Below are positions 8,661 through 17,455 of a stretch of DNA of 64,000 nt, in pieces (the stretch's first letter is position 1; the number at the start of each line of letters is the position of its first letter). Location: NCBI GenBank assembly GCA_943361925.1, contig CALRIT020000013.1:59434-123433 (forward strand), given 5' to 3'. A program made the position numbers and the translations under genes. Below the pieces are notes generated by a model that was not told where the DNA came from, did not search any database, and saw only the letters and a program-made list of their open reading frames with translations. The stretch comes from CAISCU01 sp943361925. Lineage in GTDB: Bacteria > Bacteroidota > Bacteroidia > UKL13-3.

Positions 8661-8668
8661 GTTGTGCA

Positions 8669-8698
8669 TTAAGCAAGCGGGCGAAGCCCGCTTGCTTT
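8669..8698 (+). terminator. Rho-independent terminator
   Basis: AAGCAAGCGGGC and GCCCGCTTGCTT form a perfect 12-bp stem with a GAA loop, followed by TTTA. It lies 8 bp after the small 46-aa gene. Confidence 0.85.
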
Positions 8699-8720
8699 TA
8701 TATTTTTAATCCTACTAAAA

Positions 8721-11012
8721 ATGCACATTCTAAAAATAATACACGGTTATCCGCCAAACTATAATGCAGGTTCAGAAGTTTACAGTCAATCAATTTGTAA
8801 CGAACTTTCAAAACATCACAAAGTTTCCGTTTTTACGCGGGAAGAAAATCCGTATGCAAGTTGTTTCAGTATTCGTGAGCAAAAAGTAAGCGACAATTTA
8901 ACGCTTTATTTCTTAAACAATCCGCAGGGCAAGGACGGTTATCGCCACAAACAAATAGATGACAACTTTTCGCAATTAGTAAAACAAATCAAACCCGACA
9001 TTGCTCACACCGGACACGTTAATCACCTTTCAACTGGTTTGATCGACGAACTAAACAAACTCAAAATTCCTATTGTTTACACGCTTCACGATTTTTGGCT
9101 AATGTGTCCTCGAGGACAATTTTTGACACGAAGCATAGGAAACGAAAACAACTTTCAGTTGTGTGAAAAACAAGACGACAAAAAATGTGCGACTGATTGC
9201 TACAAAGTGTATTTCAGTGGACGAGAAGAAAACGAAACATCAGAAATTGAAAATTGGAGCAGTTGGACTCATGAACGAATGATTGAAACAAAAGCAATCA
9301 TCAAAAAAGTTGATTTGTTTATCGCACCTTCAAACTATTTGCGTGATAGATTTATCAATAACTTTGGTGTTCCCGAAAACAAAATCATTTACTTAGATTA
9401 TGGGTTTCCTACTGAATATTTAACACAAACCGAAAAATCGAAAGAGAAAACGAATTACACTTTTGGTTATATCGGAACTCATATCCCAGCAAAAGGAGTA
9501 AACATTCTGATTGAAGCATTTAAGCAGATTGAAGAACCTGCAACGCTTAAAATTTTTGGCAGAGTAAACGGACAAAGCACAAATGCTATGAAAGCATTAG
9601 CCGAAACTTCAAAAAACAGAATTGAATTTTCAGGCGAATACATCAATCACAATTTGGCTAATGATGTTTTTTCAAATGTTGATTGTATAGTAGTTCCAAG
9701 TATTTGGGGCGAAAATTCGCCTCTTGTAATTCACGAAGCACAATCGTGTAAAGTTCCTGTAATCACGGCCGAATTTGGTGGAATGAAAGAATATGTTCAG
9801 CATAATGTAAACGGACTTTTGTTTGAACATCGCAATGCAAATTCATTGGCAGAGCAAATGAAATTTGCTGTTTCAAATCCTGACAAAATTAAAGCTTTAG
9901 GCCAAAAAGGTTATTTGTATTCCGCAGACGGAACCGTTCCAAATATTCAAGACCATTGTAAAGAATTAGTAAACCTATACAGCAAATACATTTACAAACT
10001 ATGGCGTGTTACACTTGACACAAATCCCGAAGATTGTAATTTGAGTTGCACAATGTGCGAAGAACATAGTCCATTTTCAACTTACATAAAAGAAAAATTA
10101 GGCGGTAAACATCGCAGGATGCCTAAAGAATGGTTAGAACCCATTTTCGAGCACGCGAAAAAAATCGGTGTTAGGGAAATGATACCGTCCACAATGGGCG
10201 AACCTTTAATTTACAAGCATTTTGCTCACTTTATTGAGTTGTGTTACAAATACAACATCAAAATGAATTTGACAACAAACGGGACATTTCCAAGAACAAC
10301 CGAGAAAACCGTTACAGAATGGGCGAAACTAATTATTCCAATTACAACGGATGTAAAAATAAGTTGGAACGGAGCAACAGCCGAAACTTCGCAAAAAGTG
10401 ATGAAAGGAATTGACTTTGAGCAAACCGTTGCAAACGTGAAAGAGTTTATTCGCATTCGTGATGAACACTTTGCAAACACTGGTTATTACTGCCGTTTAA
10501 CGTTTCAACTTACGTTTATGCAAAACAATATGCACGAATTGGCAGACATAGTGAAATTGGCTGCACAACTTGGAGTTGACAGAGTAAAAGGGCATCAGCT
10601 TTGGGCGCATTTTGATGAAATCAAACATTTATCAATGAAAGCAACGCCAGAAAGTATTTTGCAATGGAACGAATATGTAAAACAGTCGAATGAAACACAG
10701 GAAAATTTCCGCAAATCCAATGGCGAAAAAGTGATTTTGGAAAACTTTATTCCATTGCAGAAAAACGAAAACAAAGAAATCCCCGAAAGCTACGAGTGTC
10801 CGTTTTTAGAAAAAGAACTTTGGGTTTCTGCCACAGGCAAAATTTCGCCTTGTTGCGCTCCAGACGAACAGCGAAATACACTTGGTGATTTTGGCAACAT
10901 AGAAAATACAAGTATTGAAGAAGTGTTGCAAAGCAAAAATTATCAATACATAGTGAAGAACTACAAGAAAATCGAATTGTGCAAAACCTGCAATATGCGT
11001 AAACCGAACTAA
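8721..11012 (+). CDS. Glycosyltransferase (GT4)-radical SAM/SPASM fusion
   Basis: This 763-aa two-enzyme protein has an N-terminal half (about 1-420) that is a GT-B fold glycosyltransferase: 'HGYPPNYNAGSEVYS' start, 'HDFWLMCPRG', and 'GENSPLVIHEAQSCKVPVI' with the E-x7-E donor-binding pattern near 330. The C-terminal half is a radical SAM domain with C-x3-C-x2-C (CNLSCTMC, Cys439/443/446) for the 4Fe-4S cluster. A SPASM-like cysteine set follows ('CPF', 'ISPCCAPDE', 'LCKTCN') for auxiliary clusters. The genes for a histidine phosphatase and a WG-repeat protein follow with 0-bp spacing and overlap, so all three are probably one operon. Peptide or sugar modification is likely; the substrate is unknown. 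Confidence 0.8.
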   Translation: MHILKIIHGYPPNYNAGSEVYSQSICNELSKHHKVSVFTREENPYASCFSIREQKVSDNLTLYFLNNPQGKDGYRHKQIDDNFSQLVKQIKPDIAHTGHVNHLSTGLIDELNKLKIPIVYTLHDFWLMCPRGQFLTRSIGNENNFQLCEKQDDKKCATDCYKVYFSGREENETSEIENWSSWTHERMIETKAIIKKVDLFIAPSNYLRDRFINNFGVPENKIIYLDYGFPTEYLTQTEKSKEKTNYTFGYIGTHIPAKGVNILIEAFKQIEEPATLKIFGRVNGQSTNAMKALAETSKNRIEFSGEYINHNLANDVFSNVDCIVVPSIWGENSPLVIHEAQSCKVPVITAEFGGMKEYVQHNVNGLLFEHRNANSLAEQMKFAVSNPDKIKALGQKGYLYSADGTVPNIQDHCKELVNLYSKYIYKLWRVTLDTNPEDCNLSCTMCEEHSPFSTYIKEKLGGKHRRMPKEWLEPIFEHAKKIGVREMIPSTMGEPLIYKHFAHFIELCYKYNIKMNLTTNGTFPRTTEKTVTEWAKLIIPITTDVKISWNGATAETSQKVMKGIDFEQTVANVKEFIRIRDEHFANTGYYCRLTFQLTFMQNNMHELADIVKLAAQLGVDRVKGHQLWAHFDEIKHLSMKATPESILQWNEYVKQSNETQENFRKSNGEKVILENFIPLQKNENKEIPESYECPFLEKELWVSATGKISPCCAPDEQRNTLGDFGNIENTSIEEVLQSKNYQYIVKNYKKIELCKTCNMRKPN

Positions 11013-11582
11013 ATGAATGTAAACGAAAAAATATCGCTTTTGCTTCGCCACGCTGACAGAGATGAAATTCCACAGGGTTCATTTGGAAATGAAATCTTAT
11101 TAAACGAAAAAGGAAAACAAAACGCACAAAGTTTTGGTGAAAAATTAGCAGAGAGAAAAATCAATAGAATTTATACAAGTCCTATTGGGCGTTGTGTTCA
11201 GACGGCTGAATTTATAACCAAAGGTTATGGAAGTTTAATAGAAATAATTGAAACAACTTCTTTGGGTGCGCCCGGACTGCATATTTCAGACGAAAAAATA
11301 GCAGGAGAATTTTTTCTTCAACACGGTTTTGACGAAATGTATAAAAGGTTTATTCAAGGCGAAAAAATTCCAGGCATTCCGAACATTAACGAGTTAAATC
11401 ATAGAATTGCAAATTTCATAAACGAAAACTCAACACAAAACGGAACAACAATTTTCATTACTCACGATATGTTGATTGCTTTTTATCATTTCAGCATAAA
11501 CAAGAAAGTTTACTCAAAAGATAATTGGATACACTATTTAACAGGACTGATATTTAGAAACAATGAACTGGCAAGAAATTAA
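11013..11582 (+). CDS. Histidine phosphatase superfamily protein
   Basis: This 189-aa protein has the RHG-type catalytic motif LLLRHADRDE (Arg12, His13), 'YTSPIGRCVQTAEFI' and the second His in 'FITHDML' near 150. This is the phosphoglycerate-mutase-like fold that dephosphorylates small molecules or proteins through phospho-His. It starts at the base after the radical SAM fusion stop, and its end overlaps the WG-repeat gene by 20 bp. It probably acts on the product or substrate of the upstream enzyme. Confidence 0.8.
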   Translation: MNVNEKISLLLRHADRDEIPQGSFGNEILLNEKGKQNAQSFGEKLAERKINRIYTSPIGRCVQTAEFITKGYGSLIEIIETTSLGAPGLHISDEKIAGEFFLQHGFDEMYKRFIQGEKIPGIPNINELNHRIANFINENSTQNGTTIFITHDMLIAFYHFSINKKVYSKDNWIHYLTGLIFRNNELARN

Positions 11583-12264
11583 AGTATCAGAAGACAATAC
11601 GCATTTTTTGTTTGACGGAAAACCAATTTTCGGAAAAACATTTATTGAAGTTTTAAAATTTCATTCACCAGCACTTGCGCCTGTTTTAGATAATTCGGGT
11701 GCGTATCACATTGACATAAACGGACACGCACTTTACAAAAATCGCTATTCACGGACATTTGGTTTTTATTGTAATCGTGCTTCTGTAATTGACGGAAACA
11801 GTTGGTTTCACATCAACGAAAAAGGTGAAAAAGTTTATCAAGTTTCGTTTTCGTGGACAGGGAATTTTCAAGAAAACGTTTGCACCGTTCGCAATGCAGG
11901 CAACCAATATTTTCATATTGACTTGCAAGGAAACCGCATTTATGCCGACAATTTTGTTTATGCAGGCGACTACAAAGATGGAATTGCTTGCGTAAAATCG
12001 TTAGACGGTTTTTACAGACACATTGACAACAAAGGAAAGTTCATCACCCACAAATCGTTTCTTGATTTGGGAATTTTCCACAAAAACTTTGCTACAGCAA
12101 AAGACAAAAACGGTTGGTTTCACATAGACAGACAAGGAAATGAACTTTACAATGAACGCTATTTGACTGTTGAACCATTTTACAACGGCTTTGCTTTGGC
12201 GACCAATCTTAACAACGACAAACTAATTATTGACGAGAAAGGGAAGAAAATAATTGAAGTATAA
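11563..12264 (+). CDS. WG-repeat protein
   Basis: This 233-aa protein is built of about five WG/KWG-like beta repeats. Each has a core such as 'SWFHINEKGEKVY', 'QYFHIDLQGNRIY', 'GWFHIDRQGNELY', with paired 'F...G.A.V' strands between. There is no signal peptide, so it is probably a cytoplasmic binding or scaffold protein. It overlaps the phosphatase gene by 20 bp and closes this three-gene operon. Confidence 0.75.
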   Translation: MNWQEIKVSEDNTHFLFDGKPIFGKTFIEVLKFHSPALAPVLDNSGAYHIDINGHALYKNRYSRTFGFYCNRASVIDGNSWFHINEKGEKVYQVSFSWTGNFQENVCTVRNAGNQYFHIDLQGNRIYADNFVYAGDYKDGIACVKSLDGFYRHIDNKGKFITHKSFLDLGIFHKNFATAKDKNGWFHIDRQGNELYNERYLTVEPFYNGFALATNLNNDKLIIDEKGKKIIEV

Positions 12265-12347
12265 ATATATCAACAAATGGAGTTATTAAGTGTGATTGAA
12301 AAACTAAAAATGTATTATTCACTTATTAAATCCTAAGATAAACAATT

Positions 12348-13247
12348 ATGCCAGCCCACTCAACCGTTCACGTTTACTCTCTAATGCTAGATAGAATTGG
12401 GAGAGGCCAAGGAGCCTCTTTAAAGGATTTGAAAGTACATTTAGAGGAGCATGATCTTCCGAAATCAGAAAGAACAATTTCACGATATATTGAACAGCTG
12501 CGCAATGAATTTGGTTTAGATATTATTTATGATAGTTTGAAAAGAAATTACTTAATAAAAAAGGATGGCGATTTTGAGATAGAAAACTTTCTAAACTTAT
12601 TAACTTTAAGCCAAATGACAACCATAGACCTTGGTAATCCCAAAAAGTGGCAAGAAATTCAAAACGTCATTCAATTTGACCAAATTCAACAACCCAAAGG
12701 TTTGGAGCACATTAACGAAATAACTTCTGCCATTTTAAAACGAAAATTCATTCAATTTGATCACCTTAACTTTTATACACAAAAGGTCACCGTCTACAGC
12801 ATTAAACCATTGCTATTAAAGCAATACCAATACCGTTGGTATGTGATTGGTGAAATAGCCTTTGGCGAAATTAGAACTTTTGGTTTAGATCGTTTGCAAA
12901 AGTTCATGGTGCTCAACAAGACCTTTCCTGTGATAAGCAATAAGACTATACGACAAAAATTCGACCAAGTGATTGGACTGGATTTCTCTAACGAAACACC
13001 CTTAAACATTAAGATTGCCTCAACGCCATTTCAAGCTAATTATTTAAAATCAGTTCCACTGCATCAGTCGCAAAACATTGAATCCGAAAATAAGAAGGAG
13101 GTAATTTTCAACTACCAACTCATTCCAAACTTTGAACTAATTCAAAAAATCTTGATGATGGCAGACCAAGTTCAGGTATTGGAGCCCAAAGAGCTAAAAA
13201 ATCAAATAAAGAATTTGTTAAATAAGGCCATGAAAAAGTATAAGTAA
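12348..13247 (+). CDS. WYL-domain transcriptional regulator
   Basis: This 299-aa protein has an N-terminal winged helix-turn-helix ('ASLKDLKVHLEEHDLPKSERTISRYIEQL', here abbreviated to its S-x-R-T-I-S-R-Y-I core). The central WYL domain contains 'IKPLLLKQYQYRWYVIGE' and 'IRTFGLDRLQKF', and a C-terminal WCX-like part follows. WYL proteins sense ligands or nucleic acid and often control defence genes. It lies 69 bp before the FtsZ-like gene on the same strand, which has its own -7 box, so it may control that gene. Confidence 0.8.
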   Translation: MPAHSTVHVYSLMLDRIGRGQGASLKDLKVHLEEHDLPKSERTISRYIEQLRNEFGLDIIYDSLKRNYLIKKDGDFEIENFLNLLTLSQMTTIDLGNPKKWQEIQNVIQFDQIQQPKGLEHINEITSAILKRKFIQFDHLNFYTQKVTVYSIKPLLLKQYQYRWYVIGEIAFGEIRTFGLDRLQKFMVLNKTFPVISNKTIRQKFDQVIGLDFSNETPLNIKIASTPFQANYLKSVPLHQSQNIESENKKEVIFNYQLIPNFELIQKILMMADQVQVLEPKELKNQIKNLLNKAMKKYK

Positions 13248-13283
13248 TAAACAGGTACGACACACTTTGGCATACTCGCCTTT

Positions 13284-13291
13284 TAGCTTTG
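13284..13291 (+). promoter_or_regulatory. Promoter -7 box (TAGCTTTG)
   Basis: TAGCTTTG matches TAnnTTTG and lies 25 bp before the ATG at 13317. A TTTGGCA sequence at 13266-13272 could be the upstream element, though its spacing is short. Confidence 0.5.
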
Positions 13292-13316
13292 TAGTTGAAA
13301 TATCAATTTAGAAAGT

Positions 13317-13976
13317 ATGAAACGTCGCGACCTTATTAAATCTTTAGGTATATTAGGTGTTAGTGGTATCATTCCAGGTGCATTCTTATCCCTATTCCAA
13401 CATAAAAAAGAATTTCACTTCATTGGCTTTGGTGGCGCTGGTTCCAACTTTGTGGAATTTGCTCATGCGAAAGGCCTAAATTCAAAGTTTACCTGTTTTA
13501 GCAGCCCTATTCGTTCAAATATTGCTCCTGAAATTGATTTTGTTTTATATGAAAGACCTTTTGAAATTCTGGATCAAACTCAATATTATGAATCCTTCAG
13601 AAAGGCCATTATTCCATCCTTTGAATTGCCTCCACAATTGGTTCAATTTTTAAACAGTAATGAGATTCCTGTGCTATGCTGTGGCGTGGGTGGCCAAACA
13701 GGAACAAGCCTATTAAAAGCATCTATTAATTATCTTAAAAGCATAAATAAGAAATTTATAGTGGCAACTTCTACTCCATTCGCATTTGAATCTGCTTTCT
13801 TTAAAAAAGAAATAAATAGACTATTCTATGAAAACAAAAATAATGCGCATTTCCATGTCATTAAGAAAAATGATTTTATGGAAAAGTTTGGAGATCAAAC
13901 ATTTGGTAATTTTTTTAGAGTGGTAGATGAACAATTGCTAGAAAAGGTAGAAAGTTCAATGCGATTAATTAGTTGA
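13317..13976 (+). CDS. Short FtsZ/tubulin-like protein with Tat-like leader
   Basis: This 219-aa protein carries FtsZ nucleotide-binding motifs in order: GFGGAGSNFV (37-46, compare GVGGAGGNAV, T1), GVGGQTGTSLL (123-133, compare the GGGTGTG T4 loop) and ATSTPFAFES (150-159, compare the TKPFxFEG block after T4). The spacing between T1 and T4 (about 87 residues) and between T4 and PFAFE (about 29) matches FtsZ. The C-terminal half of FtsZ with the catalytic T7 loop is absent, so it may bind nucleotide without normal polymerisation. The N-terminus MKRRDLIKSLGILGVSGIIPGAFL looks like a twin-arginine or anchor segment. The function is unknown. It follows a WYL regulator. Confidence 0.65.
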   Translation: MKRRDLIKSLGILGVSGIIPGAFLSLFQHKKEFHFIGFGGAGSNFVEFAHAKGLNSKFTCFSSPIRSNIAPEIDFVLYERPFEILDQTQYYESFRKAIIPSFELPPQLVQFLNSNEIPVLCCGVGGQTGTSLLKASINYLKSINKKFIVATSTPFAFESAFFKKEINRLFYENKNNAHFHVIKKNDFMEKFGDQTFGNFFRVVDEQLLEKVESSMRLIS

Positions 13977-14103
13977 TTTTTTTAATTTTGATTCATACAT
14001 AATTCTATGTAAACTTATGTTAAAAAATTAAACAAAAGCTTGCACGCTTAAATGCAATAGGAATTTAAATTGAACTATTTTTTGTACTTAATATAATTGA
14101 TCT

Positions 14104-14667
14104 ATGGATTTACCTAGCTTTTTTAAAGACAATTCTAATTCAGATAAATTTGAAGAGATAATTGACTTTTTTCTTTCTTGGACTTTACGTTGTGCAGATT
14201 ATAGATATTCTATAGAACATAAATCTATTCAAAGAAAAGCCTTGAAAATTCTATCAATTTTATTGTTTGAAAATTCTAATGAATTGAACAACCGAATTGT
14301 TTCTGAGATTAAAGTTTGGAAGCAAAAAAATCGCGTAGACCTATGGGTTGAATTAAAAATTGATGATGAGCTCCATGCAATTATTATAGAAACTAAAATG
14401 TATTCTAGTATTCGTCAAAATCAATTAGAAAATTATAAGAAAATTGCAGAAGATTATTACGGAAATCAAGATAGAAAATTTCAGCTCCATTTTGTATTTA
14501 TTAGACCAGATTACGGCAATGATGAAATAGAACGAAAAAATGAATGTGAATTTGTTAAAAAGCAAGGCTACTTACATAAAAATTTGGAAGAGATTATTGA
14601 AGAGATTGATGATAAAGGGCTAACTGGAAATTACATGTTTGATGCTTTTTGGCACAAAAGCTGGTAA
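14104..14667 (+). CDS. PD-(D/E)XK nuclease family protein
   Basis: This 187-aa protein has 'VDLWVELKIDDELHAIIIETKMYSS', which contains the D-(x)n-E-x-K catalytic core: Asp near residue 79, then Glu and Lys in IIIETK. 'QLENYKKIAEDYY' is the following helix that often closes the active site. Related 'PD-(D/E)XK nuclease' proteins of Bacteroidota are usually longer, so this may be a minimal or shortened form. It stands alone between the FtsZ-like gene and the convergent HNH-like gene, and is probably a defence or DNA-processing nuclease. Confidence 0.65.
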   Translation: MDLPSFFKDNSNSDKFEEIIDFFLSWTLRCADYRYSIEHKSIQRKALKILSILLFENSNELNNRIVSEIKVWKQKNRVDLWVELKIDDELHAIIIETKMYSSIRQNQLENYKKIAEDYYGNQDRKFQLHFVFIRPDYGNDEIERKNECEFVKKQGYLHKNLEEIIEEIDDKGLTGNYMFDAFWHKSW

Positions 14668-14731
14668 TAAAGAGCTCATTATTATGGGTCTATAGGGACA
14701 CCCCGAAAATAACAAAAGATTAATTCAAATT

Positions 14732-15739
14732 CTATCCTGGTAAAATAATTCCGTATTTAATTAATACCCTGCAGAATGCTTCTGAAAAATGGCTTGAGCT
14801 AAATCTTTGGCCTGAACTGCTTTCAATTTTACTCATTTCAAAAAATACTTCAGATTTTAATTTATCGTCAAATCGACATCTGAATAGCTTTAAGGCAACT
14901 ATATCAATTAATTTTTCAAAACCTTTAATTTTCTGCTTTACAGTAAAGTTCATAATATTTTGATTTATTTTCAATAAGTCATCTTTTTTAATTATGTTGG
15001 TTTTTTCTGAAAATTGGTTTGAATAACTTGCTTGAGTTAGTGATTTTTCTAAACCAAAGAATGTCGGGTTTCCTTTTCCCCTTTTGCCATGGAAATAAAA
15101 TACTAAAGCATATTCTCCAACTAAAATTGTGTTTGGTTGGTTTAGGTTGGGATTAATTACACTTATTTGTGGCCCTTCATAATTCGGGCATCTAAATACA
15201 AAATATTTGAAGTCACTTGAATATTTCAAGGGATTGTAATTTTTTGCAATTGTGTCGGAGTTTAGATAGTTACAAATAAATTTTCTTAATCTTTTCTTTT
15301 GCCGCTTTGTAATACCAATAGATGTCATTTTTGAAATTGAAATTCTCCAGAGAATTGATGTCCAGAATAAAATTGGAATAACCCCTTTAAAATGTTTTTT
15401 CTCCTGGTTCTTTTGCTGGTATTGAAAGTAAATCGATTCCACTTCACCAAGTTTCTTTTCACAAATGGTACATAATATGTTATCAATTACAAATGGACTC
15501 CTTGCTTTCTCTGAAATTTCTTTTTCATTTAACTCACCAAATAATTCTTCAATGCGTTCTGGTTTAATTCCTCTTCCGAAGTAGTAATCAATTTCAATTG
15601 ATGAAATTACAAAGCCCAAATACTTTTCTCGACTGATTTTCTCATCATCTGAATCAATCTTTTTAATAATTCCATAGGGAATAATATGAGATCCTGTTTG
15701 ATTAGCTGCCCTTGATTTACATAGTTTGCAATTACTCAT
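14732..15739 (-). CDS. HNH-like treble-clef protein
   Basis: This 335-aa protein opens with CKLCKSRAANQTGSHIIP and later has CTICEKKLG. The CxxC ... SHIIP ... CxxC arrangement is the zinc-binding treble clef of HNH-type nucleases. The rest has no motif I recognise, and the final catalytic His/Asn is not obvious, so nuclease activity is uncertain. It is convergent with the PD-(D/E)XK gene, and its 5' side faces the 481-bp gap that carries a large palindrome. Defence cargo is the likeliest role. Confidence 0.5.
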   Translation of the reverse strand: MSNCKLCKSRAANQTGSHIIPYGIIKKIDSDDEKISREKYLGFVISSIEIDYYFGRGIKPERIEELFGELNEKEISEKARSPFVIDNILCTICEKKLGEVESIYFQYQQKNQEKKHFKGVIPILFWTSILWRISISKMTSIGITKRQKKRLRKFICNYLNSDTIAKNYNPLKYSSDFKYFVFRCPNYEGPQISVINPNLNQPNTILVGEYALVFYFHGKRGKGNPTFFGLEKSLTQASYSNQFSEKTNIIKKDDLLKINQNIMNFTVKQKIKGFEKLIDIVALKLFRCRFDDKLKSEVFFEMSKIESSSGQRFSSSHFSEAFCRVLIKYGIILPG

Positions 15740-15942
15740 GACAATTCAATAATTTTAGATGTAAAATAAGAAAAATTGTTTTAAGTCCATAAATTATGAA
15801 ATTAAGTAGTTTAATTTCTAAGATTTCGCAATTGCTTAATTATGTTTAGTCTTTAATGATGTCCTTATTATCAAATGATTCGATTTATTTTGTTTAAATA
15901 ATCAGATTATTTCCCAATGCACTCCCCCAAAATCATATCCCT

Positions 15943-15989
15943 AGTGCAATAGTGCAATCCACATATATATGTGATTGCACTATTGCACT
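15943..15989. promoter_or_regulatory. 47-bp palindrome built of AGTGCAAT repeats
   Basis: Each arm contains two tandem copies of AGTGCAAT (ATTGCACT on the other side) around an ACATATATATGT centre, with a single-base bulge. It lies in the 481-bp gap between the HNH-like gene and the RteC-like gene. Repeated words in a long dyad suit a replication initiation site, an excision/replication control site or a strong operator. The rest of the gap (15740-16220) shows no gene that I can support. Confidence 0.7.
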
Positions 15990-16220
15990 GGTGATTTTGT
16001 TTCCGGAAAAAAAATATGAGCAGAACTAATATTGGGACCTGCAATGCCTTCGAATGAAAAGGGTTTTGTAGCCAACATCCTTATGAGGAAAAATCATATT
16101 CAATTTGTGTCCGGTTTTAGCCTACCTATCAAATGTTTATAACTTAAAAGGTCGTATTTTTTTTGACGTTATTGAGTAGGGCTAATCAAATAAATTTGTT
16201 TTTTAGCAAATTAAATTTTC

Positions 16221-17063
16221 ATGTTACCTACCTTTAAATCAATAACTAATGAAATATCCGTACTAAAAATTGAATGGACACCTTCAGAAAAAACAACGCT
16301 AAATTTATTTGAAGATGATCCTGACCCTGGTTTGAAGATCAATTCCTATTCTTCTGTGTGTCAATACCGTAAATATTTGGAAAAATTTTACCGTTACACA
16401 AAGTGTGAAATTGAGAAAGAAATTGCGCAAATTATGGATACTAAAATATCCATTATTAAGCTCGAGGAATACAAATTTGCCCTTCTTGAAAAACAAAAAC
16501 ATTACTTACCTGATAATTTAGGCCTAATTATGGGCAATGTTAAGCTGAAAACACCAGTAAATAATAGGGGTTTGGATGATTCTATATTGCGGCAAAAAGT
16601 AAAAATATTTGTTGATGAACTCAGACAACTTATTCACAGCCTAGTTGAATTTATTAGACATAAAATTAAAATTTATAAAAAGCTAATTCTCCCCTATGAG
16701 CTTCCCCCAGGTATTAACCCCGTTAAGCAAGCACTGGCATTGCCAAAACAAGAAACTCTTTTCGCAGGGCTTAATGGCAACTTCCCAAAACTATATTGGA
16801 ATAAAACCGATAACGATTTACTAGAGCTGATTGTGGCATTGGTAGAAAGCGATTCTATTAGAATTGACGGTGGTAAGATTAAACAAAACGTAGCTATCAA
16901 GTTTTGCGAACTTCTATTTAATCACCCAATCAAATCGCCGCACATCAAGATTAGCAAGTTATCTGACCGAATTAAGGATGATTCGCGGTTTATGCTTCGG
17001 CTCGACAATACCCTGCAAATTAGAAAAGATAGATTAGAGAATGAAAAAGAGCGAAATAGGTAA
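16221..17063 (+). CDS. RteC-like protein
   Basis: This 280-aa protein has a C-terminal part, 'LYWNKTDNDLLELIVALVESDSI' followed by 'KFCELLFNHPI', that follows the RteC pattern (W-x-x-x-x-x-D-L-x-E-L-I-x-A-L). In Bacteroides conjugative transposons RteC activates excision genes. The N-terminal half is helical, with a basic 'FIRHKIKIYKK'. An excisionase-like gene follows 82 bp later and the 47-bp palindrome lies upstream. The likely role is control of excision and replication of this element, inferred from family and position. Confidence 0.6.
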   Translation: MLPTFKSITNEISVLKIEWTPSEKTTLNLFEDDPDPGLKINSYSSVCQYRKYLEKFYRYTKCEIEKEIAQIMDTKISIIKLEEYKFALLEKQKHYLPDNLGLIMGNVKLKTPVNNRGLDDSILRQKVKIFVDELRQLIHSLVEFIRHKIKIYKKLILPYELPPGINPVKQALALPKQETLFAGLNGNFPKLYWNKTDNDLLELIVALVESDSIRIDGGKIKQNVAIKFCELLFNHPIKSPHIKISKLSDRIKDDSRFMLRLDNTLQIRKDRLENEKERNR

Positions 17064-17145
17064 AAAAATGAGTTAAGTTAACTGTTAACTTAACCACTCT
17101 TTATTTCCTACTTGTTTAACCTTGCCTCATTCAAAATTATGGTGC

Positions 17146-17448
17146 ATGGAAAACATTACACTTAACAATGATGCCTACAATCAATTGATTGTTTCCATCC
17201 AAAACTTACAAGAGACTGTTGCTAAACTTACCGACCGTAAGAAGTTGCTGGCAGAGGAATACATTGATAGTTGGGAAGCTTGCCGGATTCTTAAGATTAG
17301 CAAGCGAACTCTGGAAAGATATAGGAACGACAAACGCATCCCTGCCTATAAAATTAATCGTAAGGTGTTTTTTAGGTTGAGCGATTTGGAGCATTTCCTA
17401 TTCCAGCAAAGCAACCGCATTCCAGATTCTATCATTAGCGATTTGTAG
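17146..17448 (+). CDS. Excisionase-like HTH protein
   Basis: This 100-aa DNA-binding protein is read from ATG 17146; an upstream in-frame TTG at 17122 is less likely. It carries 'YIDSWEACRILKISKRTLERYRNDKRIPAYKI', a MerR/Xis-type helix-turn-helix, followed by 'RKVFFRLSDLEHFL', the wing (given here as pattern pieces of the domain). Such proteins accompany Bacteroidota tyrosine recombinases as directionality factors. It ends 7 bp before the primase-helicase start, so the two are co-transcribed. Confidence 0.75.
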   Translation: MENITLNNDAYNQLIVSIQNLQETVAKLTDRKKLLAEEYIDSWEACRILKISKRTLERYRNDKRIPAYKINRKVFFRLSDLEHFLFQQSNRIPDSIISDL

Positions 17449-17455
17449 AAAAGGG

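Noticed and set aside
10747..11127. 126-codon open frame antisense to the radical SAM fusion
   Set aside because: It spans two plus-strand genes whose domains are clear; its Cys/Phe-rich product looks like a shadow.
13317..13976. Rossmann-fold dehydrogenase as the identity of the 219-aa protein
   Set aside because: GxGGAG alone would allow it, but the second GVGGQTGT loop and the PFAFE block at FtsZ spacing fit tubulin/FtsZ better.
15943..15989. CRISPR repeat
   Set aside because: It is a single palindrome with tandem 8-bp words, without spaced repeats or cas genes.
16043..16141. Short open frame of about 32 codons before the RteC-like gene
   Set aside because: No conserved feature, start context or neighbour supports it.
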